Positions 58,523-64,000 of a DNA stretch of 64,000 nt are shown here, in pieces. Within the stretch, counting starts at the first letter, position 1. The number at the start of each line of letters is the position of its first letter. Source of the DNA: Streptomyces sp. NBC_00576. Its GTDB lineage: Bacteria; Actinomycetota; Actinomycetes; Streptomycetales; Streptomycetaceae. The translations under genes and the position numbers were made by a program. The DNA is taken from the NCBI RefSeq assembly GCF_036345175.1, contig NZ_CP107780.1, forward strand, positions 434,001-498,000. Reading direction: 5' to 3'. The notes beneath the pieces were generated by a model, which did not search any database, had not been told where the DNA came from, and saw only the letters and a program-made list of their open reading frames with translations.

Positions 58523-59794
58523 ATGACCACACAGCAGCAGACAATGGCCATCACCCTGTGGGACTTCAGCTGGTACACCCAGGCTGGACCCGGCGAGCCG
58601 TTCGCCGACCTGGACCGGGCGTTCACCGAGACGGTGGAGCGGGGCTTCAACACCGTGCGCATCTGCGCGATGCCCTTCCTGCTGTTCTCGGGACGCGTCC
58701 CCGAGCCGGAGACCGTCCAAGTCCGCGGTCTGGGCGAGGAGTTCGGGCAGCGCACCCGCTGGTACAACGTGCGCGGCGGGTATCCGCTGGACGGCCGCCG
58801 ACGGCTCGTCGAGCTGTTCGAGGCGGCGGCCCGCCACGACTGCAAGGTGATCGTGTCCTCGTGGGAGTACCAGCAGTCCCCCAGCTTCGCCGACACCGAC
58901 GCCTGGCACCGCGCCCTGGCCGAGGTGCCCGGACCGGACCGCGCAGAGGCGGTGGCCGAGTCACTCGCCGGGCTGCTGGACTTCCTCACCGAGCGCGGTC
59001 TCGCCGACCCCGTCGCCTATGTCGAGGTGCACAACGAGGTCGACAACTGCTCCCTGGTACCGAACGACGGCGACAGCGACACCCGCCACTACGCCCGCCT
59101 TCGCGGCCCTCTCGAACGCGCCGTGAAGCTGCTGCAGACACGTCACCCCGACATCCCCGCCACCTACTCCCTGGGCGAGCCGTGGCCCGACGAGCTGCAC
59201 GACCTGCCGGAGCAGGCGCAGCTCGCGCACTTCCACTTCTATGTCTACGGCGTGCTCGGCGCGCTGTACGAGGCGGTGGGACTCGGACACGGCACCGAGG
59301 CGGCGCCCGAGTCGGCCGCCTGGCCCACCCCCGAACTGGCCGCCATGCTGCGCCCGGACGCGCCCGCCTTCGCCGACTACCAGCCGGACGAGCCCTGGCG
59401 GCTGGCCGCCACGGGGATACCGCGCGAACTGTTCTACGCGCACGACTGGGTGGACCCCGACCGCTGGGACCTCTGGCTCTACGAGAACTACGCGTCGCAC
59501 CGGCAGACCATGCGGGAGACGCTGGCCGCCTGGGTCGACTCAGTCGCCGAGTTCGCCCGCCTCCGGGGCATCCCCGCCGTCCTCGGCGAGGGCGTCGTCG
59601 GCTACACCCCGCTCCTGACCCGCTTCGAGGACGACGCCGTCGGCAAGGACATCGCGGAGTTCGTCGTCGACCGCTGCCTCGCGGCGGGCTTCCAGGGTGT
59701 CGTCCTGACCTCCAACGCGGCCCCGCACCACCCCACTTGGCACACCGACCAGGACTGGATGCGGCGGGTGAACGCCCGCATCACCGCGGGCTGA
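58523..59794 (+). CDS. Cellulase-like TIM-barrel glycosidase of unknown activity
   Basis: This 423-residue protein without signal peptide begins TLWDFSWYTQAGPGEPFADL and has a clan-A style barrel. Candidate catalytic residues are Glu172 in VEVHNEVDN (acid/base) and Glu356 in VLGEGVVG (nucleophile), with Trp/Tyr-rich loops (SSWEYQQSPSF, LWLYENYASHRQ) around the putative site. It fits the group annotated as cellulase-like proteins without a characterised member that I can recall. It is cytoplasmic and divergent from the secreted GH2 enzyme with a shared palindrome, so it probably acts on the imported product. Confidence 0.75.
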   Translation: MTTQQQTMAITLWDFSWYTQAGPGEPFADLDRAFTETVERGFNTVRICAMPFLLFSGRVPEPETVQVRGLGEEFGQRTRWYNVRGGYPLDGRRRLVELFEAAARHDCKVIVSSWEYQQSPSFADTDAWHRALAEVPGPDRAEAVAESLAGLLDFLTERGLADPVAYVEVHNEVDNCSLVPNDGDSDTRHYARLRGPLERAVKLLQTRHPDIPATYSLGEPWPDELHDLPEQAQLAHFHFYVYGVLGALYEAVGLGHGTEAAPESAAWPTPELAAMLRPDAPAFADYQPDEPWRLAATGIPRELFYAHDWVDPDRWDLWLYENYASHRQTMRETLAAWVDSVAEFARLRGIPAVLGEGVVGYTPLLTRFEDDAVGKDIAEFVVDRCLAAGFQGVVLTSNAAPHHPTWHTDQDWMRRVNARITAG

Positions 59795-59872
59795 ACACGA
59801 TCCGACCTTCCGTCCAAGTGCCGTCGATCTTTGTCCATGGACGGGTCCGCCGCCAGGGGCGAGGGTGTGGCC

Positions 59873-61087
59873 ATGCGACGGATGCCGAGTGGACTGATCG
59901 CGCTGGCGCTGGGTGGTTTCGGTATCGGTCTGACCGAGTTCCTGATCGCCGGGCTGCTGCCGCAGGTGGCGTCGAGTTTCGACGTGTCCGAGGCGGCCGC
60001 GGGCCGGCTGATCTCCGGGTACGCGTTGAGTGTCGCGGTCGGCGCGATCGCGCTGACCGCGGCGACGGCTCGGCTGCCCCGCAAGCAGGTTCTGGCCGGC
60101 CTGGTGGCGCTGTTCGTCGTCGGCAACCTGATGTCCGCGATCGCGCAGAACTACGAGGTGATGCTTCTCGGCCGGATCGTCGCCGCGTTGTGCCACGGTT
60201 CGTTCTTCGGTATCGGCTCGCTGGTCGCGCGCGGTCTGGTCGCGCCGGAGAGGAAGTCCCGCGCGGTGGCGGTCATGTTCGCCGGGCTGACGGTGGCGAA
60301 CGTGCTGGGCGTGCCGTTCGGTGCGCTGGTCGGTGAACGCTGGGGCTGGCGGGCCGCCTTCTGGGCGGTCACCGCGATCGGCGTGCTCGCGCTGGCGGGA
60401 ATCGTCACCCTCGTCCCCGGTGGCGCGGGAGAGGCGCGGCCGTCGCCGGTGACGGACCCCTCGGAGCCGACACCACCCAGTAGCCTGCGGGCCCAGTTCC
60501 GTGCGTTCCGGTCCTGGCAGGTCTGGCTGACGCTGACGGCCACCGCACTCGGCTACGGCGGGATGTTCGGCGCGTTCAGCTACATCGCCTACACGTTCAC
60601 CGAGGTCGGCGGCTTCTCGTCGGCGGACGTCGCCTGGTTGCTGATGGTGTACGGCGTCGGCCTGGTCGTCGGGAACCTGGTCGGCGGGCGAGCGGCCGAC
60701 CGCGACCGTGACCGCGCCCTGGTCCTGTCCCTGCTCGGACTCGCCGTCACCCTGGCCGTGTTCGGTCTGCTGGCCACCAGCGCCGCCGCGTCGGTGGTGC
60801 TGGTGTTCCTGATGGGAGTGACCGGGTTCGCCAGTGTGCCCGGCATGATCACTCGCGTCACCGACTACGCGCACGGAGCGGCTCTGGCCGCCAGTGCCAA
60901 CGTGTCCGCGTCCAACCTCGGCAACGCCCTCGGTGCCTGGCTCGGCGGCCTCGCCATCACCGCGGGCCTCGGTTACACCTCCCCGCTCTACGTCGGCGCC
61001 GGCATCGTCCTGGCCTCTGTCGTCGTCATGGCCGTTGCCGCACACCGGGCAAGCTCGTCCGCGCGGCAGTTGGAGCACCGCGAGTGA
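59873..61087 (+). CDS. MFS transporter (AraJ/drug-exporter type)
   Basis: This 404-residue membrane protein has twelve predicted helices in two halves joined by a charged loop (about 190-215). LTEFLIAGLLPQVASSFDVSEAAAG and RIVAALCHGSFFGIGSLVA are typical of the AraJ/YdhP-type sugar efflux or drug:proton antiporters. ATG at 59873 with GAGGG upstream is preferred to TTG at 59831. It is not obviously co-regulated with its neighbours, and its substrate is unknown. Confidence 0.87.
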   Translation: MRRMPSGLIALALGGFGIGLTEFLIAGLLPQVASSFDVSEAAAGRLISGYALSVAVGAIALTAATARLPRKQVLAGLVALFVVGNLMSAIAQNYEVMLLGRIVAALCHGSFFGIGSLVARGLVAPERKSRAVAVMFAGLTVANVLGVPFGALVGERWGWRAAFWAVTAIGVLALAGIVTLVPGGAGEARPSPVTDPSEPTPPSSLRAQFRAFRSWQVWLTLTATALGYGGMFGAFSYIAYTFTEVGGFSSADVAWLLMVYGVGLVVGNLVGGRAADRDRDRALVLSLLGLAVTLAVFGLLATSAAASVVLVFLMGVTGFASVPGMITRVTDYAHGAALAASANVSASNLGNALGAWLGGLAITAGLGYTSPLYVGAGIVLASVVVMAVAAHRASSSARQLEHRE

Positions 61088-61246
61088 GGGGATGCCGGTC
61101 GGCCGACGACCACCGGGCCCTACCTGCACGACCTGTCGGCCTGCCGGCCTGGAACGCCCTGCCCGTCGAGGCGCAGGAACCGACCTGTTCCGCCAGTTCC
61201 TCGATCCCGGTCGGCTGCTCCATGTCTCGCCCCCCCAAGAGGCCGC

Positions 61247-62080
61247 TCAGCGTTCGGTCTTCTGCAGCGCGGGCTCGGGTATCCGGTCCACGGCCTGGGC
61301 GTCCGTGTCGCCGCTCCGGTGTTTTGCCCGCTGGATCTGTTCGTAGACGTGGGCGCGCAGTTCGGCGAAGCGGGGGCTGGAGCGAGTGTGCAACTGGTCG
61401 CGCTCGTCGGGGAGATCGATGGTGACGTCCTCCTGTACGACGGTCGGCGACTTGGACAGGATGATGGTGCGCTGGCCAAGGTAGACGGCCTCGTCGATGT
61501 CATGGGTGACGAACAGGACGGTGACCCCCAACTCCCGCCACAAGCGCCGGACAAGGTCCTCGAGTTCGGCGCGTGTCTGCGCGTCGACGGCCGCGAAGGG
61601 CTCGTCCATGAGCAGGACCTTCGGTTCGAAGGCGACGGCGCGGGCGATGGCGACGCGCTGCTGCATACCGCCCGACAGCTGCCAGGGGTAGGCCTCGTGG
61701 GCGTCGGCCAGGCCGACCACCTCCAGTGCGTGGTCCACGAGTTCCCGTGTCCGGGCCTTGCCCAGCTTCTTGCGGCGCAGTGGCAGGGCGACGTTGTCGC
61801 GGACGTTCATCCAGGCGAACAGCGAGCGGCCGTACTCCTGGAAGACGACCGCCATCCCGGGCGGGGGCCCGTCGACCGGGCGTCCGTCCAGCAACACTTG
61901 GCCGTCGGTGGGGGCGAGCAGTCCCGCCATGCACTTCAGCAGCGTGGTCTTGCCGCATCCCGACGGCCCGACCAGGCAGACGAGTTCACCGGCACCGATA
62001 TGGAACGTCAGGTTCCGCACGGCTTCGACGTGACGGTTGCGTCCGGTGTAGATCTTCTGCAGGTTGCGTACGTCGAGCAT
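61247..62080 (-). CDS. Nitrate/sulfonate/taurine-type ABC ATPase
   Basis: This 277-residue ATPase is of the SsuB/TauB/NrtD group. Walker A is GPSGCGKT, the Q-loop FQEYGRSLFAW, signature LSGGMQQR, Walker B VLLMDEPFAAVD and the His switch VTHDIDEAVYLG. It is the last gene of a minus-strand operon with two permeases and a binding protein. GGAG precedes the ATG, 13 bases after the permease stop. Possible substrates include sulfonates, nitrate, pyrimidines or riboflavin-like compounds. Confidence 0.9.
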   Translation of the reverse strand: MLDVRNLQKIYTGRNRHVEAVRNLTFHIGAGELVCLVGPSGCGKTTLLKCMAGLLAPTDGQVLLDGRPVDGPPPGMAVVFQEYGRSLFAWMNVRDNVALPLRRKKLGKARTRELVDHALEVVGLADAHEAYPWQLSGGMQQRVAIARAVAFEPKVLLMDEPFAAVDAQTRAELEDLVRRLWRELGVTVLFVTHDIDEAVYLGQRTIILSKSPTVVQEDVTIDLPDERDQLHTRSSPRFAELRAHVYEQIQRAKHRSGDTDAQAVDRIPEPALQKTER

Positions 62081-62093
62081 CGACGGCTCCGTT

Positions 62094-62876
62094 TCAGGGG
62101 TTGCGCTGGGCGCGGCGCAGGCCGTGGTACCAGGCCAGGACCCGGTTCTCGGCGAACCGGAAGAGCAGGGACAGGAGGAAGCCGAGGATGCCGAGCAGCA
62201 GTACGCCGCTCCACATCTCAGGGATCGCGAACGAGCGCTGGAACTGCACGATCGTGAAGCCCAGGCCGTTGCTGGCGGCGAACATCTCGCTGATGACCAT
62301 GAGGATGATCCCGATCGACAGGGCCTGGCGCATACCCGTGACGATCTGCGGGCTCGCCGCGCGCAGCACCAGATGCCGCAGCCGGGCGGTGCCGGTGATG
62401 CCGTAGGACCGGCAGGTGTCGCTGAGCACCTCGTCCACGGCGCGGACGCCTTCGACGGTGTTGAGCAGGATCGGCCACACGCAGCCGCTGACGATGACGA
62501 TGACCTTCATGGTGTCGCCGATGCCGGCGAACAGCATGATCACCGGGACGAGCACCGGCGGCGGGATGGCCCGGAAGAGTTCGAGGACCGGCTCCAGGAC
62601 GTCCCGTACGGCCCGCCGCATGCCGACCAGCAGGCCGAGGCCCACCCCGACCACCACGGCGAGGAGGTAGCCGGCCGCGAGGCGCAGGAGACTCGGGACG
62701 ACGTCGGACAGCAGCCGCTCCCCCGTCCAGACCTTCCCGAAGGCTTCCAGGATGGCGGACAGAGGCGGGACGTAGAAGTCGGTGCTGTCGGCGGTGGCGT
62801 ACCACCAGACGGCGAAGAGGACGGCGGGCAGGCCCAGGAGAAGCAGGGCGCGTCGCAGGACGTTGAGGACGGTCAT
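62094..62876 (-). CDS. ABC permease (SsuC/TauC type), second of two
   Basis: This 260-residue permease of the BPD_transp_1 SsuC group has six helices and a C-terminal EAA-type loop around RSYGITGTARLRHLVLRAASP. The core PVLELFRAIPPPVLVPVIMLFAGIGD is typical. Its ATG overlaps the stop of the other permease (62873-62876). It differs clearly from that permease, so the transporter should have a heterodimeric channel. Confidence 0.9.
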   Translation of the reverse strand: MTVLNVLRRALLLLGLPAVLFAVWWYATADSTDFYVPPLSAILEAFGKVWTGERLLSDVVPSLLRLAAGYLLAVVVGVGLGLLVGMRRAVRDVLEPVLELFRAIPPPVLVPVIMLFAGIGDTMKVIVIVSGCVWPILLNTVEGVRAVDEVLSDTCRSYGITGTARLRHLVLRAASPQIVTGMRQALSIGIILMVISEMFAASNGLGFTIVQFQRSFAIPEMWSGVLLLGILGFLLSLLFRFAENRVLAWYHGLRRAQRNP

Positions 62877-63733
62877 GCGGACACCTCCAGGCGGACGGAC
62901 TGGTGCCAGTGCAGCGCCCGTCGCTCGACCGCTCGCGCGACCAGGTTGACGGCGACGCCGAGCAGCCCGGTGACCAGGACCAGGGCGTACACCTGCGGCA
63001 CGGCTCCGGACGTCTGCGCGACGGCGATCTCCTGGCCGAGACCGGGTGCGCCGATGACGAGTTCGGCGGTGACGGCGAGGATGAGGGCGACAGTGGCAGC
63101 CAGCCGTACGCCCGTCATCACGTACGGCAGGGCGGTGGGCCACATGACGTGGCGCAGCCGTCCCCAGGTGCCGAGCCGATAGCTGCGGGCGGTGTCGTCG
63201 GCGACCGGGTCGACGTCCTGGATGCCGGCCAGGACCTGGACGAGGACCTGCCAGAAGGAGGCGTACACCACGAGCAGGAGCTTCGATCTGAGATCGGCGC
63301 CGTAGAGCAGTACGGCTATCGGGATCAGGGCGACGGAGGGGATGGGGCGCAGAAACTCGATGGTGGAGGCGGTGACCGCGCGCAGTACGGGTACGGAGCC
63401 GATGACCAGTCCGGCCACCACGCCCGCCACGACGGAGATGGCCAGGCCCAGGCCCCAGCCGGTGAGGGTGTCGCCGAGCGCGGTCCAGAACGTCTGTTCG
63501 GCGAGCAGGTGCCACAGCGCGCGGACGGTCTCCGAGGCCGGTGGCAGATAGTCGGCCGACACCAGGCCGGTATGCGGCAGCACTTCGAGTACGGCGACGA
63601 GCCCGGCGAGTCCGGCCAGGCCGCGCAGCGGGGTGACGGCCCGCTCCGGCAGCCGCCGGGCGCGGGCCCCGCCGGGACCGGTGCCGGTCCCGGCGGGGTC
63701 CGCCGCCTCGGTGGTGACAGTGACGCGGGTCAT
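62873..63733 (-). CDS. ABC permease (SsuC/TauC type), first of two
   Basis: This 286-residue permease has a basic, Gly-rich N-terminal tail, six helices, the core TIEFLRPIPSVALIPIAVLLYG and the loop RSYRLGTWGRLRHVMWPTALP. It overlaps the binding-protein stop upstream (63730-63733) and the second permease downstream by four bases each. Confidence 0.9.
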   Translation of the reverse strand: MTRVTVTTEAADPAGTGTGPGGARARRLPERAVTPLRGLAGLAGLVAVLEVLPHTGLVSADYLPPASETVRALWHLLAEQTFWTALGDTLTGWGLGLAISVVAGVVAGLVIGSVPVLRAVTASTIEFLRPIPSVALIPIAVLLYGADLRSKLLLVVYASFWQVLVQVLAGIQDVDPVADDTARSYRLGTWGRLRHVMWPTALPYVMTGVRLAATVALILAVTAELVIGAPGLGQEIAVAQTSGAVPQVYALVLVTGLLGVAVNLVARAVERRALHWHQSVRLEVSA

Positions 63734-64000
63734 GAGAACAGGGCGTTCAGGTCGGGCTTCTTGCCGTCGAAGAGCCCGTCCGTCTCCCCGAGGGAGGCCA
63801 GCTTCTGCAGCGAGGCCATGTCGATCTCCGCAGGCCAGTTGGGCAGCGTGAGCTTGTTCAGGACATCGCCGCTGATCTTCGTGTAGGTGGTGAGGATCTG
63901 GCGTGCCTCGTCCGGGTGGTCGGTGGCGTACTGGAGCGACTCGCTCATGGCCGCGGCGAACTTCTTCACCAGGTCGGGCTTCTGCTTCGTGAGCTGGGTG
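63730..64000 (-). CDS. NMT1/THI5-type substrate-binding protein, 3' part (window edge)
   Basis: Only the last 89 codons are inside the window, and the gene continues beyond position 64000. The sequence VKKFAAAMSESLQYATDHPDEARQIL and the ending GLFDGKKPDLNALFS are typical of the C-terminus of nitrate/taurine/thiamine-precursor binding proteins. It is the first gene of the operon running to 61247. The ligand cannot be judged without the N-terminal part. Confidence 0.85.
   Translation of the reverse strand, partial: TQLTKQKPDLVKKFAAAMSESLQYATDHPDEARQILTTYTKISGDVLNKLTLPNWPAEIDMASLQKLASLGETDGLFDGKKPDLNALFS

Noticed and set aside
61094..61148. Terminator between the MFS gene and the convergent ABC operon
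   Set aside because: The arms (61094-61107 and 61135-61148) pair with mismatches over a 27-base loop, too weak to list as a feature.

Overview
The window is high-GC (roughly 70%) actinobacterial DNA with the strong G/C third-codon bias, GTG/TTG starts and 4-bp stop/start overlaps typical of Streptomyces or a close relative. It reads as an accessory carbohydrate-utilisation region. It has four binding-protein-plus-two-permease (CUT1-type) sugar ABC transporters with no ATPase of their own, one fructose/ribose-type (CUT2) transporter with its ATPase, at least eight intact glycoside hydrolases or probable glycoside hydrolases, and matching LacI and GntR regulators. No tRNA, rRNA, CRISPR array or transposase was seen.

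Layout. 0-6 kb: CUT1 transporter translationally coupled to a large secreted clan-A glycosidase, closed by a strong terminator. 6-15.2 kb: fructan/fructose locus with a GH32 remnant, a monooxygenase-like ABM protein, a secreted GH32 fructanase with a nested domain duplication, fructokinase, an FrcBCA-like transporter and a LacI regulator; paired palindromic operators of one type lie before the fructanase and the transporter. 15.3-18.4 kb: decayed DNA holding pieces of an AfsR-type regulator, GH78 rhamnosidase, probable GH3, LacI and a dipeptide-type ABC ATPase, with an intact esterase among them. 18.5-25 kb: redox/electrophile-defence genes (NmrA-like, pirin fragment, AhpD-like, luciferase-like monooxygenase, F420-reductase-like, MarR, GNAT, Fer4/CDGSH protein, quinone reductase) linked by five copies of one MarR-like operator placed on promoters.

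25-39.4 kb: a second polysaccharide locus with a ricin-type glycosidase, a GH63-like enzyme, a CUT1 transporter, a LacI regulator, a 1220-residue multidomain glycosidase and a BNR-propeller enzyme with ricin-type modules. The palindrome CGAACCGGTTCG occurs three times in the divergent LacI/glycosidase gap. 39.7-46.3 kb: LacI regulator, CUT1 transporter and GH42 beta-galactosidase. 46.4-59.8 kb: an oxidative (De Ley-Doudoroff) D-galactose operon (SDR, GntR, galactonate dehydratase, KDPGal aldolase, KDGal kinase, lactonase), a divergent CUT1 transporter, a GH2 enzyme and a divergent cellulase-like enzyme; a shared AT-rich motif links the two divergent promoters. 59.9-64 kb: an MFS exporter and a nitrate/sulfonate/taurine-type ABC operon with two different permeases, cut by the window end.

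Taken together the genes suggest breakdown of galactose- and probably arabinose-containing plant heteropolysaccharides (arabinogalactan-like or gum-like) plus fructans. Secreted enzymes would release oligosaccharides, CUT1 transporters (probably energised by a shared MsiK-type ATPase encoded elsewhere) would import them, cytoplasmic glycosidases would cut them, and the galactonate pathway would deliver pyruvate and glyceraldehyde-3-phosphate. Substrates are inferred from family and context, not shown by the sequence.
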